Assembly (NCBI GenBank): GCA_964537505.1
Contig: CAZICK010000090.1
Coordinates: 1-15,008, forward strand
Source: DAINBT01 sp036732785
GTDB taxonomy: Bacteria; Planctomycetota; Phycisphaerae; Sedimentisphaerales; SM23-30
Length of the DNA stretch: 15,008 nt
Direction of reading: 5' to 3'
Below the pieces are notes generated by a model. That model ran no database searches, had not been told where the DNA came from, and worked only from the letters and a program-made list of their open reading frames with translations. Numbering within the stretch: position 1 is the first letter of the stretch; every line of letters begins with the position of its first letter. Positions 1 to 6,493 of this stretch are shown in pieces. The position numbers and the translations under genes were made by a program.

Positions 1-125
1 AACCAGTCATTTTTTGGCATATCCATGTACAGATTCTTATGAGGAGCCAAATATTAAGCCTCAAATTTCACCCTGTGGTTTTCTGCTCAAAAAGTTACCA
101 ACCACATTAAATTTAATACACTGGG

Positions 126-166
126 AGTGCGATTTCGCTTACGCGGCTCTACGTGTCGCACTTTTT
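126..166 (+). terminator. Possible intrinsic terminator near the left edge
   Basis: AGTGCGA (126-132) pairs perfectly with TCGCACT (156-162), and five T residues (162-166) followed by CTT come directly after. The 23-base loop contains a small inner CGC-TTAC-GCG hairpin. On the plus strand this has the form of a rho-independent terminator, but the stem is short and the loop long. It could end transcription of a plus-strand gene lying to the left of the window. Confidence 0.4.
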
Positions 167-194
167 CTTGTGTATTGCTTATACGCAACGTTAG

Positions 195-291
195 AACAGG
201 GCCTTTGGGGGCCAAGACTGATAATTTTATACGTTAGCGAAACATTTATTGAAAGTATATAAAAATCCATTTTCGCGTAACAGGCCCTGTT
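195..291. repeat. Inverted repeat pair, possible long hairpin
   Basis: AACAGGGCCT (195-204) is the exact reverse complement of AGGCCCTGTT (282-291). Between them TTTTATAC (225-232) pairs imperfectly with GTATATAAAA (255-264), so a roughly 97-base fold with two helical blocks is possible. The right arm is also part of a local palindrome, AACAGGCCCTGTT at 279-291. It could be an RNA structure, a remnant of a small non-autonomous element, or coincidence; no target-site duplication is evident. Confidence 0.35.
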
Positions 292-366
292 GGATGGAAA
301 TTGGGCTAAAAAAAACTGCGAAAGTTAACACGTGTGAGTATTGATTTTTGACGCTAACACCAGGGA

Positions 367-1698
367 TTATTCGAAGGTTTGTTTTTGGCGGAGGATGTGG
401 AAGTAGTGCTGAGCAAAACGATGGGCCTCGTCGCGGACGTACTGCAATAGACGTAAGGCAGGGTCGTTGCGTGGCAGCTCGAATGGTTCGCCGGTGTTTT
501 GGCAAAATATTTTTTCTTCCTTTTTGGCCAGGGACAACACCATGGGCGGCTGAATAAGCATGTTTTCAAAGGCTTCCAGGGCGGCGTGCAATTGGCCCAG
601 GCCGCCGTCGATCAAAATCACGTCTGGAAAAAGCGCTTCCGAATCGCCGGCCCGTCGATAACGACGGCGGAGCACCTCCTGAATCATGGCGTAATCGTCG
701 ATACCGGGAGTTTCCTTGATGCGAAAACGTCGGTAATTGTTCTTGAAAGGGTGCCCGTCGATAAAACAAACCAGTCCGCCAACCGCATTTTGACCGGCAA
801 TGTGGGCAATGTCAACGCCTTCTACAATCCGCACAGTTTCCGGTAAACCGAGCAACTGGCTGAGGCGATCCAATGCCGCGGCAGTGTCGATCTGGAATAA
901 TTCAGGCTGAACGTGCTCATCCACTTCGCCGCGGTCGGCCAGCGACTCGATGGCCTTGATCTCGTCGCGCAAACGGGCCGCCTCCTCGTAATTGAGGTCA
1001 TGGGCCTTTCCGAGCATTTCCTTGTGCAGTTGTCTGAGCACTACCGAGCGTTTGGATTCTAAAAAGCTTCGCAGCCGTTTGATGTCCCCGGCGTATGTCT
1101 GCCTGCTGATCCGACCGGCACATGGGCCGGTGCACTGATCGACCTGATACAGTATGCAGGGACGAAAGAAATGAAGGTTCTGGTTGTCGGCGTTGATTTC
1201 CAGCTTGCAGGTTCGAAACTTGAATATCCGCTGGAGGACCTGGACCACCCGGCGCAGATCGCCCGGACTGGTAAAAGGGCCATAGAGTTTGGCGTCTTCT
1301 CGCGGCTGACGGGTGACATATATACCGGGGAAATCGTCGCCAGAGGTGATTTCCAGGTAGGGAAACGTTTTGTCGTCGGTCTGGCGGGAGTTGTAAGGGG
1401 GCTGGATGTCCTTGATGAGCCTGGCTTCCTGCAGAATGGCGTCAACATCACTTTGGCACTGAAGATAGCCAACCTCAGTCACCTTTTCGATCATTTCGGC
1501 GATTTTTGGACTGCGGCTGCGTATCAGATCGGCTGAGGGCTGAAAGTAGCTGCCGGCCCGATCACGGAGATTCCCAGCTTTGCCGATGTAAAGGACCCGG
1601 CCCTGAGCGTCTTTCATCAAATACACGCCTGGGGCGGCGGGAAATTCCTTGATCTTTCGACGAATATCCGTCAAGCTATCATTGCTGTTTGAGGACAT
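367..1698 (-). CDS. uvrC: UvrC-type excinuclease subunit, short form without HhH domain
   Basis: This is the nuclease subunit of UvrABC nucleotide excision repair, which cuts on both sides of a DNA lesion held by UvrB. An N-terminal GIY-YIG domain is visible (GVY at 24-26, YIG at 37-39, Arg45, Glu91). Four cysteines at about 164, 181, 189 and 193 match the iron-sulfur cluster position known in UvrC. A UVR helix pair for UvrB contact lies near 230-255. The RNase H-like nuclease half has Asp296 (VDIAHI), Asp334/335, Asp364 (LIDGG) and His426 (DEAHRF). The protein stops at 443 residues just after DEAHRF, whereas typical UvrC is about 600 and continues into a double helix-hairpin-helix DNA-binding domain. 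All catalytic residues are kept, so this looks like a natural short form and not a decayed gene. There is no Shine-Dalgarno sequence; the promoter abuts the ATG. It is divergent from purE. Confidence 0.93.
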   Translation of the reverse strand: MSSNSNDSLTDIRRKIKEFPAAPGVYLMKDAQGRVLYIGKAGNLRDRAGSYFQPSADLIRSRSPKIAEMIEKVTEVGYLQCQSDVDAILQEARLIKDIQPPYNSRQTDDKTFPYLEITSGDDFPGIYVTRQPREDAKLYGPFTSPGDLRRVVQVLQRIFKFRTCKLEINADNQNLHFFRPCILYQVDQCTGPCAGRISRQTYAGDIKRLRSFLESKRSVVLRQLHKEMLGKAHDLNYEEAARLRDEIKAIESLADRGEVDEHVQPELFQIDTAAALDRLSQLLGLPETVRIVEGVDIAHIAGQNAVGGLVCFIDGHPFKNNYRRFRIKETPGIDDYAMIQEVLRRRYRRAGDSEALFPDVILIDGGLGQLHAALEAFENMLIQPPMVLSLAKKEEKIFCQNTGEPFELPRNDPALRLLQYVRDEAHRFAQHYFHILRQKQTFE

Positions 1699-1704
1699 GT
1701 GGAC

Positions 1705-1733
1705 ATTATAGGTTTACCACAGACGGTGGTCAA
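1705..1733 (-). promoter_or_regulatory. Near-consensus sigma70 promoter for uvrC, leaderless geometry
   Basis: Read on the minus strand: TTGACC at 1733-1728, a 17-base spacer, then a perfect TATAAT at 1710-1705. Only six bases separate the -10 box from the uvrC ATG at 1698, so the start site seven bases downstream falls on the A of the start codon. An inverted repeat ACCAC-AGACG-GTGGT (1716-1730) overlaps the spacer and -35 box and could be an operator. I saw no LexA-type box. Confidence 0.6.
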
Positions 1734-1773
1734 ATGGTCTGATTTAGGCCTTATACTCAGGAGATGTACGCTG

Positions 1774-2292
1774 ATGGCAGATAAGCAAGAACCCAAGGTA
1801 GGTGTCGTAATGGGCAGTGAGAGCGATTGGTCGGTGATGGCTGGGTGTGTAGAGATCCTGAAAACATTTGGGGTGCCCTATGAAGTGCGTATCAGCAGTG
1901 CCCATCGCAGCCCGGAGGCAACAGCCGATTATGCCCGCACTGCCGCTGATCGTGGAATTGAGGTGCTGATCGTGGCGGCGGGTATGGCAGCTCACCTGGC
2001 CGGGATGATGGCGGCCCATACCACACTACCGGTGGTCGGGGTACCCATAGCCAGCGGCTCGCTCCAGGGAATCGATGCCCTGCTCTCGACAGTGCAGATG
2101 CCGACGGGGATACCGGTTGCCACGGTGGGGATCGGGCCGGCGGGGGCGAAAAACGCGGCGTTGTTGGCAGTGCAGATATTAGCGCTGTCCGATGAGCGTC
2201 TGGCTGAAAAGCTGAACAAACACAAAACCGAATTGGCTGAAGGCGTAAAAGAGAAAAACGAAAAGCTGCAACGCGAAATAAACAATAAGTAA
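1774..2292 (+). CDS. purE: N5-carboxyaminoimidazole ribonucleotide mutase PurE
   Basis: PurE carries out the carboxylation step of de novo purine synthesis, giving CAIR in the cytoplasm. The 172-residue product has the whole family signature: GSESDW (14-19), SSAHRSP (41-47, with His44) and GMAAHLAG (70-77), then a long conserved PVVGVP...QMPTGIPV segment. SAHRSP and the overall length fit class I, which uses N5-CAIR made by PurK; no purK is in the window, so that partner would be elsewhere. The ATG at 1774 is chosen because AGGAG (1759-1763) lies ten bases upstream and the family N-terminus begins here. An in-frame GTG at 1699 would add 25 residues with no homology and would overlap the uvrC promoter. 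The last 25 residues are a charged, Lys/Glu-rich helix. mtnA follows after 78 bases and may be co-transcribed. Confidence 0.95.
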   Translation: MADKQEPKVGVVMGSESDWSVMAGCVEILKTFGVPYEVRISSAHRSPEATADYARTAADRGIEVLIVAAGMAAHLAGMMAAHTTLPVVGVPIASGSLQGIDALLSTVQMPTGIPVATVGIGPAGAKNAALLAVQILALSDERLAEKLNKHKTELAEGVKEKNEKLQREINNK

Positions 2293-2312
2293 GACGCCGG
2301 CGTTTGTATCAA

Positions 2313-2336
2313 CATGCCCGCGTTTGTGTGGGTATG
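2313..2336 (+). repeat. Hairpin repeat copy 1, between purE and mtnA
   Basis: As plus-strand RNA, CAUGCCCGCG (2313-2322) pairs with UGUGGGUAUG (2327-2336) over ten base pairs, counting G-U pairs, around a UUUG loop. The same element recurs at 3450-3472 just after mtnA, identical at 18 of 23 positions. An ATG at 2314 lies inside this hairpin, which argues against using it as the mtnA start. Confidence 0.6.
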
Positions 2337-2370
2337 TCAGTGGGCAAGACATTGGCAGGATTGGAATGGC

Positions 2371-3423
2371 ATGGCTGTCGAGACGATCAAGTGGGTTGGC
2401 GATACGGATGGGTATGTGGAGCTGATCGATCAGACACTGCTGCCGATGGAGTTTCGCAAGGTCGCCGTGCGTGGTGTCAAGGATATGTGGCGGTCGATAA
2501 AGGTGCTGCAGGTGCGGGGGGCGCCGGCGATCGGGATAGCAGCGGCTTACGGAGTGGTTCTGGCGGTGGGGAAACTGGATAACAGTGTTTCGCTGGACGA
2601 TGCCCGCAAAGTGCTTAAGGAAGCGTGCGAATATCTGGCGGCCAGTCGTCCGACGGCGGTAAACCTGTTCTGGGCTCTTGAGAGAATGCGGCGTGCAGGT
2701 GGCAACCGCGAAATCGAAACAGTACAGCAGTTAAAGGAGCATTTGCTTGCGGAGGCCCAGGCGGTTCGCGATGAGGACGCGGCGATGTGTCGTGCTATCG
2801 GCGCCTACGGAGCACACCTGATTAAAGACGGCAGCACTGTCCTGACCCATTGTAATGCCGGGGGACTGGCCACGGCCGACTATGGTACGGCCCTGGCGGT
2901 AATGTTTACGGCGCATGAGCGGGGCCGGGAGTTCAGCGTTTATGCCGATGAGACCCGTCCCCTGTTACAGGGTGCGCGTCTGACAGCGTGGGAGCTGATG
3001 GAGGCGGGTATCGACGTAACGATAATCTGTGACAATATGGCCGGTCACCTGATGAGCCAGGGGAAAATCGATCTTGTTATCACGGGTGCGGATCGGATAG
3101 CGGCTAACGGCGACACGGCTAACAAGATCGGTACGTACTCGCTGGCCATATTGGCCCAGGCGCATGATATACCGTTTTACATTGCCGCGCCGTCGAGTAC
3201 GTTTGATTTGTCCATTGCCGACGGTAAAGCGATACCAATCGAGCATCGCAGGGCCGAGGAGATAACCGAATTTTTTGGCCGGCGTATCGGGCCGGAAAAT
3301 GTCAAGGTGTACAACCCCGCGTTCGATGTCACCCCCCATCGTCTGATTGCCGCTATTATTACCGAACATGGATTGATAGATCGACCTGACAGCGAAAAGA
3401 TACGCCATCTGTTAGGAAGATAG
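2371..3423 (+). CDS. mtnA: Methylthioribose-1-phosphate isomerase MtnA
   Basis: MtnA converts 5-methylthioribose 1-phosphate to methylthioribulose 1-phosphate in salvage of methylthioadenosine, the by-product of polyamine and other SAM-consuming reactions. The 350-residue protein belongs to the eIF2B-like family and shows RGAPAIGIAAAYG, HCNAGGLAT and GADRIAANGD. Starting at ATG 2371 puts the cysteine of HCNAGG at 161 and the aspartate of GADRI at 241, one off the catalytic Cys160/Asp240 of the Bacillus enzyme. That supports this start over an in-frame ATG at 2314. AGGA at 2357-2360 is a modest ribosome site. Related eIF2B-like ribose isomerases exist, but the motif set is that of MtnA. No other salvage gene is adjacent; the link with methionine is ahcY and the homocysteine methyltransferase gene 5-6 kb away. 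Confidence 0.95.
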   Translation: MAVETIKWVGDTDGYVELIDQTLLPMEFRKVAVRGVKDMWRSIKVLQVRGAPAIGIAAAYGVVLAVGKLDNSVSLDDARKVLKEACEYLAASRPTAVNLFWALERMRRAGGNREIETVQQLKEHLLAEAQAVRDEDAAMCRAIGAYGAHLIKDGSTVLTHCNAGGLATADYGTALAVMFTAHERGREFSVYADETRPLLQGARLTAWELMEAGIDVTIICDNMAGHLMSQGKIDLVITGADRIAANGDTANKIGTYSLAILAQAHDIPFYIAAPSSTFDLSIADGKAIPIEHRRAEEITEFFGRRIGPENVKVYNPAFDVTPHRLIAAIITEHGLIDRPDSEKIRHLLGR

Positions 3424-3449
3424 GATTTCATAGAACACAAACCGCTGAG

Positions 3450-3472
3450 ATGCCTACGCAAGTGTGGGTATG
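3450..3472 (+). repeat. Hairpin repeat copy 2, downstream of mtnA
   Basis: AUGCCUACG (3450-3458) pairs with UGUGGGUAU (3463-3471) around a CAAG loop. Against copy 1, the five differences are three loop bases plus two stem bases that keep pairing (C-G to U-G, and G-U to A-U). It sits in the 83-base gap between the convergent mtnA and NifU-domain genes, where no U-tract terminator is visible, so it may form the 3' end of the mtnA transcript. Confidence 0.6.
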
Positions 3473-3506
3473 GCGCTTTTGTCAGGCAAACCAGATGAAA
3501 TCGTTG

Positions 3507-3746
3507 TCAGTTGGCGGCAAGGACCTCTTCAATCTCAGGGATTTTTTCTCGCATATATTTTTCGATGCCCATTTTGAGGGTCATCGCCGCTCCGGGGCAA
3601 CCACGGCAGGCGCCCTGGAACTTGATTGTGACGGTTTTCCCGTTGATAGATATCAACTTGCAGTCGCCGCCATCGCGTTGCAGCATGGGGCGAATCTCTT
3701 CGATACATTCTTTTACCTTATCATCAAAACTTTTTTCTTCAGACAT
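3507..3746 (-). CDS. NifU C-terminal domain iron-sulfur scaffold (Nfu type)
   Basis: This is a 79-residue stand-alone NifU/Nfu domain, which in this family binds a labile iron-sulfur cluster between two subunits and hands it to apo-proteins. The signature GACRGCPGAA carries the paired cysteines Cys47 and Cys50, preceded by the usual LQRDGGD stretch at 22-28. Only the Nfu domain is present; there is no IscU-like or degenerate A-type domain as in NifU or NfuA. The ATG at 3746 is preferred because GGAG (3753-3756) lies six bases upstream; an in-frame ATG at 3764 adds six residues without a site. It follows hslU on the same strand after 59 bases. RlmN and UvrC, encoded nearby, are both predicted iron-sulfur proteins, but a link is only inference. 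Confidence 0.93.
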   Translation of the reverse strand: MSEEKSFDDKVKECIEEIRPMLQRDGGDCKLISINGKTVTIKFQGACRGCPGAAMTLKMGIEKYMREKIPEIEEVLAAN

Positions 3747-3752
3747 AATTAT

Positions 3753-3756
3753 CTCC
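3753..3756 (-). promoter_or_regulatory. Ribosome binding site fixing the Nfu start
   Basis: GGAG on the minus strand, six bases from the ATG at 3746. It favours that start over the upstream ATG at 3764. Confidence 0.7.
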
Positions 3757-3805
3757 AAAAACAACTGCCGTGCTCATTAGTTCGATTACATATTCAGACA
3801 AAATT

Positions 3806-5209
3806 TTATGCGTCGGGTTTCGATTGGCCTGGCGGGTTATGGGTGGCGGTGTGGGCGGCGAAACCAAAAATATTCAAATCTTCGTCACATGTAGCCTTGC
3901 TGAGGTACTTGTGAACGTAATCGGTATCGATGACGTATTTCTTTTTGGCATGATCGGGGGCGTCGAAGCTGATTTGTTCGAACACTTTTTCCATAACCGC
4001 GTACAACCGCCTGGCGCCGATGTTCTGTTGGGTGCGATTGATTTCGTAGGCCTTTTCGGCCATGGCGGCAATGCCGTCTTTGGTGAACTTTATCTCGACT
4101 CCCTCGGTAGCCAATAATTCTATTTGCTGTTTTGTCAGCGCGTTACGCGGTTCGGTCAGGATACGGCAGAACTGTTCCTGGTCGAGGTCTTTCAAGGTGA
4201 CCCGAATGGGGAACCGGCCCTGCAGTTCGGGCATCAGATCGGCGGGCTTGTTGCGTGTGAAGGCGCCGGCGGCAATGAAAAGGATATGATCGGTTTTGAT
4301 CATTCCATGCCGTGTATTGACAGTAGTGCCTTCCACCAGCGGCAGCATATCACGCTGTACGCCTTCGCGGGAAATGTCAGGTCCAAACCCGGTTCCGCCG
4401 CAAATCTTATCGATCTCGTCGAGAAAAACGATCCCCGACTGCTCGGTACGATTGATGGCTGTTTCGATCATTTTGTCCTGATCGATAAGTTTGTCCAGTT
4501 CCTGCTGATGAATGATATTGCGAGCCTCGGCGATGGTAAGTCGGCGGTGCGATTTTCTGGTGGGGATCATTTTTTCGAACATGTTCTGCAGATCCGGCTC
4601 CATTTGGTCCATGCCGATATTGGACAGGACATTGACCGAAATAGCCTTTTCTTCGACCGATATTTCGATTTGGCGATCTTCCAGCAGACCGTCGCGCAAC
4701 TGCTGTAGTAATTTATTGCGGGTCCGCTCATGGCGGTGTTGCTCCTCGTCCACATCCTGGGTAGTCACCGTTGGCCCGATATCAGCGGTGGGCAGCAGGT
4801 AATCCAAGATGCGTTCTTCGGTGGCTGCCTCGGCTTTTTGCATGTTTTGTTGGGCCATTTCGCTGCGGACCGTCTGAACACCCCTGTCGAGAAGGTCACG
4901 AACCATGCTTTCGACGTCCCGTCCTACGTAGCCGATTTCTGTAAACTTGGTTGCTTCCACCTTGATAAACGGTGCCTCAACCAAGGTTGCCAGCCGCCGG
5001 GCGATCTCGGTCTTGCCCACACCGGTTGGTCCCACCATGATAATATTTTTGGGAGCGACCTCATCGCGTATGTCCGGCTGGAGCTGCTGGCGGCGCCAGC
5101 GATTACGGATGGCGATGGCCACCGCCCGCTTGGCATCGTCCTGTCCGATAATGAACTTGTCCAACTCGGCCACGATCTCGCTTGGTGTTAAGTGTTTGAT
5201 ATCAGTCAT
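3806..5209 (-). CDS. hslU: HslU (ClpY) AAA+ unfoldase with C-terminal extension
   Basis: HslU is the hexameric ATPase that unfolds substrates and feeds them to the HslV peptidase in the cytoplasm. Visible in order: an N-terminal IIGQDDAKRAVAIAIRNRWRR segment, Walker A GPTGVGKT (60-67), pore loop GYVG (93-96), a divergent inserted I domain about 110-240, Walker B VFLDEID (261-267), GRFPIRV (331-337), and sensor 2 GARRL (398-402). The family normally ends just after the DEDL segment (E. coli ends DEDLSRFIL), and those last residues dock into HslV. Here DEDLNIFGF ends at residue 450 and 17 more residues rich in Ala, His, Pro and Thr follow. hslV usually sits directly upstream of hslU, but here rlmN does, and no hslV is in the window. 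The ATG at 5209 has AGGTGG at 5222-5227 on the minus strand, 12 bases upstream. Confidence 0.96.
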   Translation of the reverse strand: MTDIKHLTPSEIVAELDKFIIGQDDAKRAVAIAIRNRWRRQQLQPDIRDEVAPKNIIMVGPTGVGKTEIARRLATLVEAPFIKVEATKFTEIGYVGRDVESMVRDLLDRGVQTVRSEMAQQNMQKAEAATEERILDYLLPTADIGPTVTTQDVDEEQHRHERTRNKLLQQLRDGLLEDRQIEISVEEKAISVNVLSNIGMDQMEPDLQNMFEKMIPTRKSHRRLTIAEARNIIHQQELDKLIDQDKMIETAINRTEQSGIVFLDEIDKICGGTGFGPDISREGVQRDMLPLVEGTTVNTRHGMIKTDHILFIAAGAFTRNKPADLMPELQGRFPIRVTLKDLDQEQFCRILTEPRNALTKQQIELLATEGVEIKFTKDGIAAMAEKAYEINRTQQNIGARRLYAVMEKVFEQISFDAPDHAKKKYVIDTDYVHKYLSKATCDEDLNIFGFAAHTATHNPPGQSKPDA

Positions 5210-5261
5210 ATAATGTTATTTCCACCTGAGTTACCAAAAAAAACAATACATCAAGGCCACA

Positions 5262-5290
5262 AGAGTACACGTTATCCTGTCTTTTGTCAA
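5262..5290 (-). promoter_or_regulatory. Possible promoter for hslU and the Nfu gene
   Basis: In the 200-base gap upstream of hslU the minus strand has a perfect TTGACA (5290-5285), 17 bases, then TACTCT (5267-5262). The -10 box matches only 3 of 6, so this is tentative. It would give hslU and the Nfu gene their own transcription unit, apart from rlmN, with a leader of about 45 bases. I saw no CIRCE element. Confidence 0.35.
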
Positions 5291-5409
5291 CTATCCTTTT
5301 TTTCTTCCATCATGGTAGGCCCGACAAAAAAAACGCAGCCCCCCGATCGCCGGATAATCTCGCCCAACAGATCTCCCAAACCCCACCGTTCCGCCGGCGG
5401 CGTGTAGCA

Positions 5410-6447
5410 TTATTTTTCCTTATGAGAATATCGGCGTCGCAGTTGCCCGCAGGCAGCGTCGATCTGGGAGCCGTGCGACCGACGCAGATGAACGTTTATT
5501 CCCCTGGCGATGAGCCGGTCCTTAAATGCCTGTGCGGTTTCATTCCCGGCCGGTTTGAAGTCGGTTTCGGCCACATGATTGTAATTGATCAGGTTGACGT
5601 TGCATCGCACTTGCCGCGCCAGGCCGGCAAGCTGGTCGGCATGAACCGGCAGGCAGTTGACCCCATCGAGCAGTACATATTCCAGCGTTACCTCCCGGTG
5701 CGTTTGTTGATAATAATAATCGATCGCCTGGAAAAGCTCTTCCAGTTTTATTTGTCCGGCTATGGGTATCAGTTGGCTGCGGAGCTGGTCGTTGGGGGCA
5801 TGAAGGCTCACCGCCAAAGTGACCTGCAGAGGTTCGTGGGCCAGCTTTCGTATCTGCCGGGGCAGTCCGATAGTACTGATGGTGATGTGACGGGCGCCGA
5901 TATCGAGAGCCCAATCGGCGTTGATTATTTTTACCGCTTTTATGGTGTTATCGTAGTTGGCAAAGGGTTCGCCCATACCCATTATTACGACATTGCTGAT
6001 CCGTTCCGATGCGTCGAGTTGTTTTCTGACCCATAAGACCTGTTCGACCATCCGGCCGGCCTCCAGCGAGCAGGTCAGGCCGTCCAGCCCGGAAGCACAA
6101 AAAGCGCAACGTACAGGACAACCGACCTGAGAAGAAATGCAAACGGTACGGCGACTTCCGGTGGAAATAAGCACTGTTTCGGTCAAAGTTTCGTCCGGCC
6201 AGGCTAACAGCAGTTTGACCGTACTGTCATGACTATGGCAGGTCCGTTGGAGGCTGGCGGCCCGCAAACTGAACTGTTGGGAGAGAAGCTCCCTGAGATC
6301 AGCGGGCAGGTTGCTCATCAGGGAAAATTTATCGACGTTATGTTGATATACCCATTGCAGAATCTGATCGGTACGATATGAAGGAAAAGAATTTTCGCTG
6401 AGCCAATCACAAAGTTCCTGACGGTCAATATCCAATATATCTTTCAT
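5410..6447 (-). CDS. rlmN: Dual-specificity 23S rRNA/tRNA adenine C2-methyltransferase RlmN
   Basis: RlmN is a radical-SAM enzyme that methylates C2 of A2503 in 23S rRNA and of A37 in some tRNAs, using two SAM per methyl transfer. The cluster motif CPVRCAFC gives Cys110, Cys114 and Cys117. The two other essential cysteines are also present: Cys103 in VCISSQ and Cys333 in DAACGQL near the C-terminus. GMGEPFANYDN and the SLHAPN segment are typical. Cfr, the antibiotic-resistance relative that methylates C8, is less likely given DAACGQL and the housekeeping context. The ATG at 6447 gives a 345-residue protein that starts like the family (MKDILDIDRQEL). No good ribosome site precedes it, and an in-frame ATG at 6486 is possible. 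It lies about 46 bases after the oxidoreductase gene on the same strand. Confidence 0.94.
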   Translation of the reverse strand: MKDILDIDRQELCDWLSENSFPSYRTDQILQWVYQHNVDKFSLMSNLPADLRELLSQQFSLRAASLQRTCHSHDSTVKLLLAWPDETLTETVLISTGSRRTVCISSQVGCPVRCAFCASGLDGLTCSLEAGRMVEQVLWVRKQLDASERISNVVIMGMGEPFANYDNTIKAVKIINADWALDIGARHITISTIGLPRQIRKLAHEPLQVTLAVSLHAPNDQLRSQLIPIAGQIKLEELFQAIDYYYQQTHREVTLEYVLLDGVNCLPVHADQLAGLARQVRCNVNLINYNHVAETDFKPAGNETAQAFKDRLIARGINVHLRRSHGSQIDAACGQLRRRYSHKEK

Positions 6448-6493
6448 AATATGGTGTTGTTTTCTGTTGTTCCGTCCACCGGGCATACATTTT

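Larger units (their letters stand above)
1..366. other. AT-rich gene-free left edge
   Basis: No open frame here looks like a protein, and I see no tRNA. In particular, the missing UvrC HhH domain is not encoded in another frame beyond the uvrC stop. The stretch holds a terminator-like hairpin (126-166), a 10-bp inverted repeat (195-204 with 282-291) and a 13-base palindrome at 279-291. A 7-base inverted pair also links 233-239 with 352-358. The density of small inverted repeats and low GC suggest regulatory or decayed intergenic sequence between uvrC and a gene off the left edge. Confidence 0.6.

Noticed and set aside
1727..1757. Plus-strand TGGTCA-19-TATACT as purE promoter
   Set aside because: The predicted start at about 1764 falls after the purE Shine-Dalgarno, and the spacing is long, so it cannot serve the ATG at 1774 as drawn.
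1699..1773. GTG start at 1699 for purE, adding 25 residues
   Set aside because: The added residues match nothing in PurE, overlap the uvrC promoter and have no ribosome site; ATG 1774 has AGGAG ten bases upstream.
2314..2370. ATG at 2314 as mtnA start
   Set aside because: It lies inside a hairpin repeat, lacks a ribosome site, and would shift the catalytic Cys and Asp by 19 from the family positions.
4124..4708. Long plus-strand open frame of 194 codons
   Set aside because: It is antisense to hslU, whose ATPase motifs are unambiguous; the peptide has no recognisable domain.
5326..5360. Intrinsic terminator after rlmN (eight T on the minus strand at 5333-5326)
   Set aside because: The T-run is present, but only a four-pair stem with a wobble could be drawn before it.
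5284..6036. Plus-strand open frame of 250 codons
   Set aside because: It overlaps rlmN in antisense; its sequence is a shadow of rlmN codons.
5410..6447. Cfr antibiotic-resistance methyltransferase
   Set aside because: The protein has RlmN-type cysteines and ending, and sits among housekeeping genes with no mobile element.
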